Shown piece after piece: positions 16,812 through 26,073 of a DNA stretch of 64,000 bases; the stretch's first letter is position 1, and each line of letters begins with the position of its first letter. Position numbers and translations under genes: made by a program. The stretch comes from Pseudoalteromonas sp. T1lg48 (GTDB lineage Bacteria; Pseudomonadota; Gammaproteobacteria; Enterobacterales; Alteromonadaceae): the NCBI RefSeq assembly GCF_002964785.1, contig NZ_PQCC01000018.1:186001-250000 (forward strand). The letters run 5' to 3'. Under the pieces are notes generated by a model, which worked only from the letters and a program-made list of their open reading frames with translations, had not been told where the DNA came from and searched no databases.

Positions 16812-18530
16812 ATGACTGATAAATCATCCGCACCACAAACACAATCTAGCGATCCCAATTATCTTTATATTCCTTATTCCGGCCCAACTCTGTTAGAGAC
16901 CCCCTTGCTTAATAAAGGCAGCGCGTTCACCCAGCGTGAGCGTGAGAGCTTTAACCTGGCCGGTCTATTGCCGCCACGCTTTGAAACCATCGAAGAGCAA
17001 GTCGAGCGCTGCTACCAGCAATACTCGAGCTTTCAAGATAATTTAAATAAACATATTTACTTGCGCGCCATTCAAGATAATAACGAGACCCTGTATTACC
17101 GTTTAGTGCGCGATCATATCGATGAGATGATGCCCATTATCTATACGCCAACGGTGGGCGATGCTTGTGAGCAGTTTTCCGATATCTACCGCAGCTCTCG
17201 CGGTCTCTTTATTGCGTATGAAGACAGACACAATATCGACGATATTCTCCGTAACGCCACCAAGGGCAAGGTCAAGGTGATCGTGGTTACCGATGGTGAA
17301 CGCATTTTGGGCCTGGGCGATCAGGGTATTGGCGGTATGGGTATTCCTATCGGTAAGTTGTCCCTGTATACCGCCTGTGGCGGCATCAGTCCGGCCTATA
17401 CACTGCCGGTGATGCTGGACGTGGGTACCAATAACGAAAAACTGTTGAACGATCCCATGTATATGGGAGCGCGCCATCCGCGTATTAGCCAGGCGGAATA
17501 CGACGAGTTTCTTGATCTCTTCATTAAAGCGGTGAAACGTCGTTGGCCTAATGTGATGTTGCAGTTTGAAGATTTCGCACAGCCCAACGCCATGCCGTTA
17601 TTAAAACGCTATCGCGATGAAATCTGTAGCTTTAATGACGATATCCAGGGCACGGCAGCGGTGACAGTGGGCACCTTATTGGCCGCTTGTCGGGTCAAGG
17701 GCACCAAATTAAGCGAGCAAAAAGTAGTGTTTGTCGGTGCCGGCTCCGCCGGTTGTGGGATTGCCGAGCAGGTAATAAGCCAGATGGTCTCCGAGGGCAT
17801 TAGTGATGCCCAGGCGCGCAGTCAAATCTTTATGGTTGACCGCTTTGGCCTGTTAACCGAGGGCATGGACGGCTTGCGTGATTTCCAACAGGCGCTGATG
17901 CAAACTCAAGGCAACCTGGCGAAATGGAAGTACAGTGGTGATTATCCATCACTGCTGGACGTGATGCATTGCGCCGAGCCCGGGATCTTAATTGGGGTGT
18001 CGGGTCAGCCTGGCCTCTTTACCGAGCAGGTGGTGCGTACCATGGCCGAGAATAATTCGCAGCCGATTATTTTCCCCTTATCGAACCCATCGAAGCAGGT
18101 AGAAGCGCATCCACAGGACGTGTTGACCTGGACCAATGGCCAGGCCATTATCGCGACCGGTAGCCCTTTTGGCACCATTAGCCATGAGGGTCAGGATTAC
18201 ACCATTCCGCAGTGTAACAACAGCTATATCTTCCCTGGCATAGGCTTGGGCGTTATCGCCATTAAAGCCAAACGCATTACCGATGAAATGCTGATGGCGG
18301 CGAGTGAAACCTTGGCGTCGAGCTCGCCGTTGGCCAATGAGGGCAACGGCAGTTTACTTCCACCACTGACGCAAATCGAAGACCTGTCTAAACGCATTGC
18401 CTTTGCCGTGGCCAAGGTGGCCATTGAGCAGGGGGAAGCCCTGGAGGTCAGCGATGAAGATATTATGAAGGCCATAGACAAGAACTACTGGCATCCCGAG
18501 TATCGAAACTACAAGCGTGTGAGCATCTAA
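16812..18530 (+). CDS. maeA: NAD-dependent malic enzyme (MaeA/SfcA)
   Basis: Oxidative decarboxylase that turns malate into pyruvate, CO2 and NADH in the cytosol, linking the TCA cycle to the pyruvate pool. The 572-residue length matches E. coli MaeA (565). The [18 protein letters not shown] opening, [31 protein letters not shown] and [17 protein letters not shown] are family blocks; [15 protein letters not shown] is the NAD-binding loop. It is followed by a clear terminator. Confidence 0.97.
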   Translation: MTDKSSAPQTQSSDPNYLYIPYSGPTLLETPLLNKGSAFTQRERESFNLAGLLPPRFETIEEQVERCYQQYSSFQDNLNKHIYLRAIQDNNETLYYRLVRDHIDEMMPIIYTPTVGDACEQFSDIYRSSRGLFIAYEDRHNIDDILRNATKGKVKVIVVTDGERILGLGDQGIGGMGIPIGKLSLYTACGGISPAYTLPVMLDVGTNNEKLLNDPMYMGARHPRISQAEYDEFLDLFIKAVKRRWPNVMLQFEDFAQPNAMPLLKRYRDEICSFNDDIQGTAAVTVGTLLAACRVKGTKLSEQKVVFVGAGSAGCGIAEQVISQMVSEGISDAQARSQIFMVDRFGLLTEGMDGLRDFQQALMQTQGNLAKWKYSGDYPSLLDVMHCAEPGILIGVSGQPGLFTEQVVRTMAENNSQPIIFPLSNPSKQVEAHPQDVLTWTNGQAIIATGSPFGTISHEGQDYTIPQCNNSYIFPGIGLGVIAIKAKRITDEMLMAASETLASSSPLANEGNGSLLPPLTQIEDLSKRIAFAVAKVAIEQGEALEVSDEDIMKAIDKNYWHPEYRNYKRVSI

Positions 18531-18548
18531 TCAGCGCCTTAAGTCTAA

Positions 18549-18575
18549 ACGCCGCACCCAGAGTGCGGCGTTTTT
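18549..18575 (+). terminator. Terminator after maeA
   Basis: ACGCCGCA (18549-18556) pairs with TGCGGCGT (18564-18571) across a 7-nt loop, and the T-run reaches 18575. Confidence 0.9.
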
Positions 18576-18701
18576 GCGTTGAAGGAAGGGTTAGATAAGA
18601 CCAAATACAGTGCGTTTTGGGTTGGCTTTATTAATAATGATGTTAGATAAGTATGCAGCGTGCGTGGATATTGATGGCGTTGCCAAGGAGTTGAGTAAGT
18701 T

Positions 18702-19775
18702 TTGAATTGGCAGCAATTAGTCGATAATCGCCAGCGTTTTTTCTGGGTTTTGCAAATCGCCGGATGGATAGGCTACGCCCTGGTTAATTACATCGGCTCA
18801 AAGGTCTTTGAAATGCGTGATATTTACGTGTTCGTGATCTTACTCAACGCCTATGCCGGGTGCCTGATGACGGTACCGCTGCGCTATTTGTATCGTCGCG
18901 TTTGGAATGCCAAACCCTGGATTTTGGTGCTGGTGGTATTTGGGGTGTCCTATATCACAGGCACTCTGTGGTCAGTGGTGCAAAAATTTAATCTGTGGGA
19001 AATCTATCGCCACGGTTACCGCCCCGATGAATGGTTTTATTATTTTCAGCAGGGCCTTGACTCGGTTTATATCATCTTATGTTGGAGTGGTCTGTATTTC
19101 GGTATTAAGTACTACCAGCTCTTACAGGGTGAGCGGCAAAAGGCGCTTAAAGCCAATACCATGGCCCATGAAGCGCAATTAAAAATGCTGCGTTATCAGC
19201 TCAATCCGCATTTTTTGTTTAATACCCTCAATGCCATATCGACTTTGATCTTGGTTGAGGAAAACAAGGATGCCAACAAAATGGTGTCGCGTCTGAGTGA
19301 CTTCTTGCGCTATACGCTCAACACCGACCCAATAAAAAAAGTGGCGTTAGAGCAAGAGCTGCACGCCCTTAGCCTGTATTTAGATATTGAGCGGGTCCGC
19401 TTTGATGACCGCTTGGCTGTACAAATGGATATCAGTGACGAGGCTAGAGAAGCCTTGGTGCCGAGTCTTATCCTACAGCCGATAATTGAAAACTCGTTGA
19501 AGTATGCCATTGCCCATATGACACAAGGTGGGGTGATCAGCATTAAGGCACAGGTATTTGCCAAAGAGCTGTTACTCGAGGTCAGCGACAATGGACCTGG
19601 CACCGAGCTTAAAGACGGGCAACTGCTGCATGCCGGTGGTGTGGGAATAGCCAACACCAAGGATAGATTAAAGACACTTTACGAGAACAATTATTCATTT
19701 GTATTATCAGGGAATACGCCGACTGGTTTAACCGTCAACATTCGTATCCCTTATGAGAAGGCAGTAACAGAGTGA
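18702..19775 (+). CDS. LytS/YehU-type sensor histidine kinase
   Basis: 357-residue membrane kinase of the His_kinase (PF06580) type. Four membrane segments occupy about residues 10-140. The phosphoacceptor helix reads LRYQLNPHFLFNTLNAIS near 165-182, and the ATPase domain shows LQPIIENSLKYA (N box), VSDNGPG and GVGIANTKDRL. The start is TTG at 18702 with AAGGAG 11 bases upstream; no ATG gives the conserved beginning. Its stop overlaps the next gene's GTG by 4 bp (GTGA), so the pair is co-translated. There is no periplasmic ligand domain, so the signal is probably membrane-borne. The stimulus is unknown. Confidence 0.9.
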   Translation: MNWQQLVDNRQRFFWVLQIAGWIGYALVNYIGSKVFEMRDIYVFVILLNAYAGCLMTVPLRYLYRRVWNAKPWILVLVVFGVSYITGTLWSVVQKFNLWEIYRHGYRPDEWFYYFQQGLDSVYIILCWSGLYFGIKYYQLLQGERQKALKANTMAHEAQLKMLRYQLNPHFLFNTLNAISTLILVEENKDANKMVSRLSDFLRYTLNTDPIKKVALEQELHALSLYLDIERVRFDDRLAVQMDISDEAREALVPSLILQPIIENSLKYAIAHMTQGGVISIKAQVFAKELLLEVSDNGPGTELKDGQLLHAGGVGIANTKDRLKTLYENNYSFVLSGNTPTGLTVNIRIPYEKAVTE

Positions 19776-20599
19776 ATACCATAAAAACCCTGATCGTCGA
19801 CGATGAGTCGTTAGCTCGCAAGGGCCTGGCCGTGCGTTTGGCACAACTCGATAACATCGAAGTGGTCGAGCAATGCGCCCAAGGTAGCGATGCGGTGGCC
19901 TTGTGCCAATCACAAACGATAGATTTGGTCTTTTTGGATATTCAGATGCCAGGAATGAACGGCTTTGAGGTGGCGGATGCGCTTGCGCAGTTGCCCAGCG
20001 AAAAGCAACCCCTAGTGGTGTTTGTTACCGCCTTCGATCGCTATGCCGTGCAGGCCTTTGAAGTACATGCGCTCGACTATGTGCTCAAACCTGTGGATGA
20101 CGACAGACTAAAACAGGCGGTGGAAAAAGTGCAATCACATCTAAAAACACAACAAGATAATATTCATAAGAAGAAGCTCGCCAGCTTTGTTGCCGGGATC
20201 ACCGGTAATAACTGTGAAGAAATTCTTAAGAAGCTAGCCAGTGGTGATAGCTTGGAAACCAAGCGTTATCCGGAATCTTTGGCGGTAAAAGAGCAGGGTG
20301 AGATCATCCGCGTCCCCACCAACAGCATTCAATGGGTGGACGCTGCCGGCGATTACATGTGTCTTCACTGTGGTGATGGGCAAACCCATATTCTGCGCAA
20401 GACCATGAAAGAGCTGGAGCGCGAACTCGATCCAAGCCTGTTTGTGCGCGTTCATCGCAGCGCCATCGTCAATTCAAAACAGATCAGCAAACTGGTGACC
20501 CAGGTCAGTGGCGAATACCTTTTGGTGTTGAGTAATGGCCAGGAACTCAAAGTTAGCCGCAGTTACCGCGATAAGGTAAAAGCGGCGCTGGCTAACTAA
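19772..20599 (+). CDS. LytTR-family response regulator
   Basis: 275-residue partner of the upstream kinase. The receiver domain (1-120) has the acidic pocket VDDE at about 9-12, the phosphoacceptor Asp in VFLDIQMPGMNGFEV near 55 and the switch Lys in LKPVDDDRL near 105. A LytTR DNA-binding domain fills the C-terminal 100 residues (IQWVDAAGDYMCLHC, FVRVHRSAIVNSKQI, SRSYRDKVKAAL). The start is GTG at 19772, overlapping the kinase stop. It ends 10 bp from the convergent pfkA. No target promoter can be assigned. Confidence 0.92.
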   Translation: MNTIKTLIVDDESLARKGLAVRLAQLDNIEVVEQCAQGSDAVALCQSQTIDLVFLDIQMPGMNGFEVADALAQLPSEKQPLVVFVTAFDRYAVQAFEVHALDYVLKPVDDDRLKQAVEKVQSHLKTQQDNIHKKKLASFVAGITGNNCEEILKKLASGDSLETKRYPESLAVKEQGEIIRVPTNSIQWVDAAGDYMCLHCGDGQTHILRKTMKELERELDPSLFVRVHRSAIVNSKQISKLVTQVSGEYLLVLSNGQELKVSRSYRDKVKAALAN

Positions 20600-20609
20600 C
20601 AGCCTGATG

Positions 20610-21599
20610 TTAAAGACGGTACTGCTTTAAGCGGGCAATAAAGTCTTTATTACGGGTCTGCGTATTAGCGGTATCGGCGAAGGGGATGGTGGTGATGGCA
20701 TTGTTTTCTATGCCGACCATAATCCCGTTGGCACCGCCAGCGAGCTGTTCGATGGCGGCCACTCCTAACTGCGTCGCTAAAATGCGATCACCGGCCACCG
20801 GAGCTCCACCGCGCTGGACATAGCCCAAAATCGCACTGCGGCTATCGACACCAGTATAGTCGCTTAGTTGCTCGGCCAACTGCTGGGCAGTGATACTTAG
20901 CGAATGCTCCGCCATGACCAGCACATAACTATGATGTTTATCTCGGCTCAGCGCTAGCGCCATCTCTTCTTTTAGTTCGGTAATAAAGGCGTGCTCATCG
21001 TCGAACAGCTCTTTGCAGATAATTTGCTCGGCGCCACTTGCCAACCCCGCTTCCATGGCCAGAATACCGCAATCACGGCCCATAACCTCGACCACAAAGG
21101 TACGTTCAAAGGCCTGGGCGGTATCGCGAATCTTGTCTATGCAGTCAAGCGCCGTGTCTATGGCGGTGTGAAACCCTATGGTGGCATCGGTGCCATTGAT
21201 ATCGTTGTCTATGGTACCTGGGATACCAATAAGCTGCCCCTGCCAGTGTTCTTGTAACGCCTGCGCGCCTTTAAAACTGCCGTCACCGCCAATCACTACC
21301 AACGCATCGATATGGCATTTACGTAGACTGTTAGCCGCTTGCAATATACCCGCTTCGCTGTGCATTTGTGGGCAGCGAGCCGATTTTAAAATGGTTCCGC
21401 CACGATGAATGATGTCGGTGACATCTTGAGCATGGAGTTCGGTGTAATCTTCGTTGATCAGACCATTATAGCCGCCATAAAAACCGACAACTTGATACTC
21501 GTGGGAGAGGGCGTGTAACGTAAGGGCGCGAATTGCCGCGTTCATTCCGGGGGCATCGCCCCCGGAACTGAGTATTGCCACTCTTTTCAATTTAGCCAT
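20610..21599 (-). CDS. pfkA: ATP-dependent 6-phosphofructokinase (PfkA)
   Basis: Commits fructose-6-phosphate to glycolysis. At 329 residues it has the family's SSGGDAPGMNAAIR loop at about 11-24, IGGDGSFKGA (Gly rather than Asp in this loop, which indicates ATP rather than pyrophosphate) and PGTIDNDINGTD with the catalytic Asp. VEVMGRDCGILA and GYVQRGGAP are also present. It lies 38 bp downstream of pykA on the same strand, so the two glycolytic enzymes are probably co-transcribed. Its 3' end converges on the response regulator with only 10 bp between. Confidence 0.96.
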   Translation of the reverse strand: MAKLKRVAILSSGGDAPGMNAAIRALTLHALSHEYQVVGFYGGYNGLINEDYTELHAQDVTDIIHRGGTILKSARCPQMHSEAGILQAANSLRKCHIDALVVIGGDGSFKGAQALQEHWQGQLIGIPGTIDNDINGTDATIGFHTAIDTALDCIDKIRDTAQAFERTFVVEVMGRDCGILAMEAGLASGAEQIICKELFDDEHAFITELKEEMALALSRDKHHSYVLVMAEHSLSITAQQLAEQLSDYTGVDSRSAILGYVQRGGAPVAGDRILATQLGVAAIEQLAGGANGIMVGIENNAITTIPFADTANTQTRNKDFIARLKQYRL

Positions 21600-21637
21600 A
21601 AGTTATTGCGTTTGTTGCTTAAACCTATGCTAACTAT

Positions 21638-23074
21638 TTATTGAACGGTGACAATTTTCAAGGTATTTGTGGCACCAATGGTTTCCATCATGTCGCCATG
21701 GGTGAGGATAACCGTGTCACCTTGTTGTAATTCGCCAAGTTCAACCAAGCGAGCAAGCGCCTGACTGGCAATCTCTTCCTTCTCATACTGGCTGGAATCG
21801 AAGTGCACCGGGTAGACCCCACGATATAAGGCAGACTGCCCCAAGGTTTGTTGATGGCGTGATAGCGAGTAAATGGGAAGACCCGATGAAATACGTGACA
21901 TCAACTTAGCCGTGTTACCGGACTCGGTCAGGGCAACAATGGCTTTAACCGTACCCAGGTGGTTGGCCGCATACATGGCCGATAGGGCGATGGTTTCGGC
22001 ATTGTCGGCAAACATGCTATCGAGGCGGTGTTTAGAAATATGGGTTTCTTTTTGCGACTCGGCACCCAAACAAACGCGGGCCATGGTTGCTACGGTTTGT
22101 TCCGGGTAATCACCGGCGGCGGTCTCCGCTGACAACATCACCGCATCGGTGCCATCCAATACCGCATTAGCCACATCCATGACTTCGGCGCGGGTCGGCA
22201 TGGGGTTGTCGATCATCGACTCCATCATCTGCGTGGCGGTGATCACCACACGATTAAGCGAGCGGGCACGGTTAATAATGGTTTTTTGTTTACCCACTAG
22301 CTCGGCATCGCCAATTTCAACACCCAGGTCACCACGTGCGACCATAACCGCATCGGAGGCGAGAATAATGTCGTCGATGGCCTCAACGCTTTCGACCGCT
22401 TCGGCACGCTCAATCTTGGCCAACAATTGCGCCTTAGAGCCTGCTTTTTCGGCCAAAGAGCGTACATAGCGCATATCTTCACCGGAGCGTGGGAATGACA
22501 CAGCGATATAGTCAACGCCAATTTCGGTGGCGGTGATCAAGTCTTCTTTATCTTTATCGGTAAAGGCCGGCGCCGTTAAGCCACCCCCTAGGCGGTTAAT
22601 GCCCTTATTGTTTGACAGCACGCCACCTACTTTAACGATACAGTGGACCTTATTGCCTTCAACATGGTCGACGGTCAGTTGAATAAGACCATCGTTAAGC
22701 AATAACAGGTCGTCGCTTTTGACATCGCGCGGCAGCTCTTTGTAGTCGATGCCGACGCCGTTAATGTCGCCTTGGCCCGGGCCTAAGTCGGCATCAAGAA
22801 TAAACTTCTCGCCTTGGGTAAGGGTCACCTTGCCATCTTTAAAGGTAGAAACTCGAATTTTAGGGCCTTGTAAGTCGGCGAGAATAGCGACGTGCACGCC
22901 TAAACGGCCAGCGATGTCGCGCACAGCATTGGCACGCTGCTGATGGTCGGCGGCTTTGCCATGGGAAAAGTTTAAGCGCACCACATTGGCGCCAGCGCGG
23001 ATGATTTTTTCTAGATTATTGTCTCTGTCCGTTGCCGGACCCAGGGTGGCCACGATTTTTGTACGTCTAAGCAT
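21638..23074 (-). CDS. pykA: Pyruvate kinase (PykA type)
   Basis: Makes pyruvate and ATP from phosphoenolpyruvate. At 478 residues, with the [19 protein letters not shown] opening, it is closer to E. coli PykA than PykF. LNFSHG, the active-site [12 protein letters not shown] with its Lys, [13 protein letters not shown] and [21 protein letters not shown] are all readable. GGGAGAC lies upstream of the ATG as the ribosome binding site. It is the first gene of a pykA-pfkA unit, divergent from gnd across 453 bp. Confidence 0.97.
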   Translation of the reverse strand: MLRRTKIVATLGPATDRDNNLEKIIRAGANVVRLNFSHGKAADHQQRANAVRDIAGRLGVHVAILADLQGPKIRVSTFKDGKVTLTQGEKFILDADLGPGQGDINGVGIDYKELPRDVKSDDLLLLNDGLIQLTVDHVEGNKVHCIVKVGGVLSNNKGINRLGGGLTAPAFTDKDKEDLITATEIGVDYIAVSFPRSGEDMRYVRSLAEKAGSKAQLLAKIERAEAVESVEAIDDIILASDAVMVARGDLGVEIGDAELVGKQKTIINRARSLNRVVITATQMMESMIDNPMPTRAEVMDVANAVLDGTDAVMLSAETAAGDYPEQTVATMARVCLGAESQKETHISKHRLDSMFADNAETIALSAMYAANHLGTVKAIVALTESGNTAKLMSRISSGLPIYSLSRHQQTLGQSALYRGVYPVHFDSSQYEKEEIASQALARLVELGELQQGDTVILTHGDMMETIGATNTLKIVTVQ

Positions 23075-23527
23075 TAAAGTCTCCCGTAGGCGTATTTGCT
23101 TAATAGCATGGTAGCAAACTCTGGCTTAATTACAGCGTCGAGTCGGCTTTTACTTATTTTTTTACTATTTATGTTTCGCTAGTATGACACCGGTGTCAGA
23201 TGCAGTCAATTGTGCTATAATCGCCACCTGACTCCTTTATGCAATGATATTGGGCTAATTTGATATAATTCCAAGGCGGGGATTGAATGGTGCATAGTTT
23301 TCCCTATAATGCCCGCCGTAATCAGGTTATACACCCAATTTTAAAAGGCGGTCAATCCAAGCGCTGGGCATAGACTGGCTAACGGGTTAATAATTGCAAT
23401 GTAGCGTATCGCTTTATAGAAATTATTAATGAGGTTAGAGGGTTAGGGCCTAACGCTAACATATTTTTGTTATTGCACCTATGGGTGTTAAAGACCAGTC
23501 ACACGTTTATACCGAGGAGGAAACTCG
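23075..23527. promoter_or_regulatory. Divergent pykA/gnd control region (453 bp, no gene seen)
   Basis: Three perfect -10 boxes TATAAT face gnd at 23216-23221, 23264-23269 and 23305-23310. The last has a -35 TTGAAT at 23283-23288 with 16-bp spacing and gives a gnd leader of about 210 nt containing small hairpins (GTTAGG/CCTAAC, CACC/GGTG). A 15-bp site at 23120-23134, ending ATTACA, is a poor match to the HexR consensus (TGTAATWWWATTACA) known to control sugar genes in Shewanella; I rate it weak. GAGGAGG precedes gnd. I see no ORF or tRNA in this gap. Confidence 0.6.
23185..23198. promoter_or_regulatory. Palindromic operator candidate TGACACCGGTGTCA
   Basis: A perfect 14-bp palindrome with a central CG, the usual shape of LacI/GalR-family operators. 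It overlaps the -35 position of the first gnd-facing TATAAT (23216-23221) and lies about 110 bp before pykA. No LacI-family gene is present in the window, so the regulator is unknown. Confidence 0.5.
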
Positions 23528-24901
23528 ATGCAAGTTGCATTAGTAGGTCTGGGAGTGATGGGCAAAAATCTTGCTTTGAACTTAATCGAAAAAGGGCTCA
23601 CGCTCGTTGCTTATGATAAAAATCCAGACGCTGGTGAAGAATTACTAAGCTGCGCCAAATCACAGGGAACGGCCGAGCGCTTGCATATCGTCTCCGATCT
23701 TCATGATATGGTACGTCGCCTAGAAGCGCCACGCTCCATCCTCTTGTTGGTTCCGGCCGGTGAACTGGTCGATCGTGTGTGTCAGGACCTGGTTGATGCC
23801 GGTGTCAGTAAAGATGACATCATCGTTGACTGTGGTAACAGTAATTACAAAGACGGTATTGCCCGCAAACTGAAATATCAGAATAAATTTGAATTCGCCA
23901 CCATGGGAATTTCTGGTGGTGCCGAGGGCGCTCGTCATGGCCCGGCGATGATGGCCAGTGGCTCCGAGGGCGGCTGGGAGCGCCTCGAATCGTCATTTGA
24001 AAAAGTGGCGGCCAGCTACAATGGTGAGTCTTGCTTTGCCCGTGTAGGTCAATCCGCCAGTGGTCACTTTGTAAAAATGGTGCACAACGGCATCGAATAT
24101 GCGCTGATGCAGTTAATCGCCGAGGTATACCAGTTATTGCGCCTGGGTGCGGGTAAAACACCGCAGCAAATTTCAGAGATTTTTGATGCCTGGTCAGAAG
24201 GTGAACTCAACAGCTACCTTCTTTCTATTTCAAGCCACATTCTTAAGCTTGAAACGACCGACGGAACTGCCTTAGTCGATTTGATCGATAACAAGGTTGG
24301 CGCCAAGGGCACGGGTTTATGGACGGCGCAAAATGCCTTGGAATTAGGCATCGCCGTTCCTTCATTGGTTGCCGCGGTACAGGCTCGTCACCTAACCAAT
24401 ACCGGTGATACCCATGCGGCAAAAGAAATGACCTATGCCGCTAAGGCCACAGACAGCATTGATATCGACCTGGAAGAGCTAAAAGATGCTTTCCACCTGG
24501 CGAGTTTGTTGTGCTATCGCCAGGGGCTGGCGCTGATCAAAGGCGCATCGCGTGCCCATCAGTGGAAGGTTGACCTAGCTAAAACACTGCAAACCTGGCG
24601 TGCCGGTTGTATTATCCGCGCCGATTATCTGGACCAAATTGCCCAAGGCGTTGAGTTTATCGACACCCTGGATACGCAATTAAAAGCGCTGCGTTCAATC
24701 AGCGGTGCCGCGGTCAGTACCGGTCTTGCATTCCCTGTGCTCAGTGCGACACAAAACTATTTGGCCACCTTAAGTACGCCGAGCAATGGTCATTTGGTTC
24801 AGGCGCAACGCGATTACTTCGGTGAGCACGGTATTAAAACGCACAGCGGTGAGGTGTGTCACCTAACTGATCTGGTTGAGATTGATGCCAAGGTTCGTTA
24901 A
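23528..24901 (+). CDS. gnd: 6-phosphogluconate dehydrogenase, decarboxylating (Gnd)
   Basis: Oxidises 6-phosphogluconate to ribulose-5-phosphate with CO2 and NADPH, in the oxidative pentose phosphate pathway. At 457 residues it is slightly shorter than E. coli Gnd (468). The Rossmann loop is VGLGVMGKNLALN (about 6-18); MGISGGAEGARHGPAMMASG and GHFVKMVHNGIEYALMQ hold the catalytic Lys and substrate contacts; VGAKGTGLWT follows. A strong site, GAGGAGG, precedes the ATG. zwf and pgl are not adjacent. Confidence 0.96.
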   Translation: MQVALVGLGVMGKNLALNLIEKGLTLVAYDKNPDAGEELLSCAKSQGTAERLHIVSDLHDMVRRLEAPRSILLLVPAGELVDRVCQDLVDAGVSKDDIIVDCGNSNYKDGIARKLKYQNKFEFATMGISGGAEGARHGPAMMASGSEGGWERLESSFEKVAASYNGESCFARVGQSASGHFVKMVHNGIEYALMQLIAEVYQLLRLGAGKTPQQISEIFDAWSEGELNSYLLSISSHILKLETTDGTALVDLIDNKVGAKGTGLWTAQNALELGIAVPSLVAAVQARHLTNTGDTHAAKEMTYAAKATDSIDIDLEELKDAFHLASLLCYRQGLALIKGASRAHQWKVDLAKTLQTWRAGCIIRADYLDQIAQGVEFIDTLDTQLKALRSISGAAVSTGLAFPVLSATQNYLATLSTPSNGHLVQAQRDYFGEHGIKTHSGEVCHLTDLVEIDAKVR

Positions 24902-24933
24902 TCCTCTCGGTTAGACGAATACCTAGAATATAG

Positions 24934-24962
24934 AAAAGCCCTGCAGATGCGGGGCTTTTTTT
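24934..24962. terminator. Bidirectional terminator, gnd / ansA
   Basis: AAAAGCCCTGC (24934-24944) pairs with GCGGGGCTTTT (24949-24959) with one G-T wobble and a 4-nt loop, then a T-run to 24962. The A-run on the other side also serves ansA. Confidence 0.88.
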
Positions 24963-24977
24963 GCTTTGAATTTGCGA

Positions 24978-25988
24978 TTAGCGGCTTAACTCACCGCGCA
25001 GATTATCCTGCATAAGATGACGAATACTTTGCGTTGAAATTTTCTTGCTCAGTAAATAATGGAGCTTGGTTAAACAGGCTTCCAGCGTCATGTCGAAACC
25101 GCTAATAACGCCAACATTCAACAGCGCATTGCCTGTGGCATAGCCACCCATATTTACCTGTCCCTGTAGGCATTGAGTGAGGTTGATCACAACAATGCCA
25201 CGCTCATTGGCATTGGCTAACAGTTCCAAAAACTCATGGTTTTGTGGCGCGTTACCAACACCAAAGCTCAATAAAATAAGCGCCTTAATATCGTCGTTAA
25301 TAATTGAGCCGACCACATCGGCGCTGATCCCGGGGTACAGGTGCAACACCGCGATGGCTTGCGGGGTGATGCGCGATACCTGTAATTCATTATCGATATA
25401 GGGACTGAGTTGACCCTCTATTAGTCTGATATTGATACCGGCCTTGGCTAAGGGCGCCATGTTAGGGGAGTCGAAGGCGTTAAAGCCGTCGGCATGAATC
25501 TTGGTTGCCCTATTACCGCGAAACAGCTGATTGTTAAAGAACAGGCTCACCTCGGCAATGGGGTAGTTAGCGGCCAAATACATGGCGTTTAAGAGGTTGA
25601 CCTGACCGTCGGAGCGCAGTTGCGATAAGGGGATCTGCGAGCCGGTTACGATCACTGGCTTGGTCAGGTTTTCAAACATAAACGACAGTGCCGAAGCAGT
25701 GTAGGCCATGGTGTCCGTGCCATGGAGAACCACAAAGCCGTCATAATCATGGTATTTGGCCTGAATATCGTCGGCTATCATCTGCCAATGGGCTGGCGAC
25801 ATATCGGAAGAGTCGATGAGTGGACAATATTCTTCAATATCGAATAGCGGCATTTCATCGCGGTTAAACTCGGCACTGTTTTTTACCGTTTCGGTCAGGT
25901 AACCAGCGGCGGGGATAAAGCCCTGGCTTGATTTTTTCATGCCTATGGTACCGCCGGTGTAGGCGATATAAATACGTTTACGTTTCAT
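24978..25988 (-). CDS. ansA: Type I L-asparaginase (AnsA)
   Basis: Cytosolic enzyme that hydrolyses asparagine to aspartate and ammonia. At 336 residues (E. coli AnsA 338) it opens MKRKRIYIAYTGGTIGMKKS with the nucleophile Thr14; the second motif VLHGTDTMAYTASAL holds the Thr-Asp pair near 93. There is no signal peptide, which separates it from the periplasmic AnsB. The start matches the family, but there is no Shine-Dalgarno sequence: a hairpin with a T-run ends right at the ATG. Confidence 0.95.
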   Translation of the reverse strand: MKRKRIYIAYTGGTIGMKKSSQGFIPAAGYLTETVKNSAEFNRDEMPLFDIEEYCPLIDSSDMSPAHWQMIADDIQAKYHDYDGFVVLHGTDTMAYTASALSFMFENLTKPVIVTGSQIPLSQLRSDGQVNLLNAMYLAANYPIAEVSLFFNNQLFRGNRATKIHADGFNAFDSPNMAPLAKAGINIRLIEGQLSPYIDNELQVSRITPQAIAVLHLYPGISADVVGSIINDDIKALILLSFGVGNAPQNHEFLELLANANERGIVVINLTQCLQGQVNMGGYATGNALLNVGVISGFDMTLEACLTKLHYLLSKKISTQSIRHLMQDNLRGELSR

Positions 25989-26016
25989 AAAAAAGCCCGA
26001 TAAATGCTATCGGGCT
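25989..26016 (-). terminator. Terminator-like hairpin abutting the ansA start
   Basis: Read on the minus strand, AGCCCGAT (26016-26009) pairs with ATCGGGCT (26001-25994), followed by a T-run (25994-25989) and at once by the ansA ATG. It would end sppA transcription, but it also occupies the place of the ansA ribosome binding site, so it may act as an attenuator or translational block. Confidence 0.75.
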
Positions 26017-26073
26017 AAGTATACATGCTGTAGCGCCGTGACTAAACGTAGCGCTACGATTTATTTACGAAAA

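Noticed and set aside
24978..25988. Periplasmic type II asparaginase (AnsB)
   Set aside because: No signal peptide, and the N-terminus and length match the cytosolic type I enzyme.
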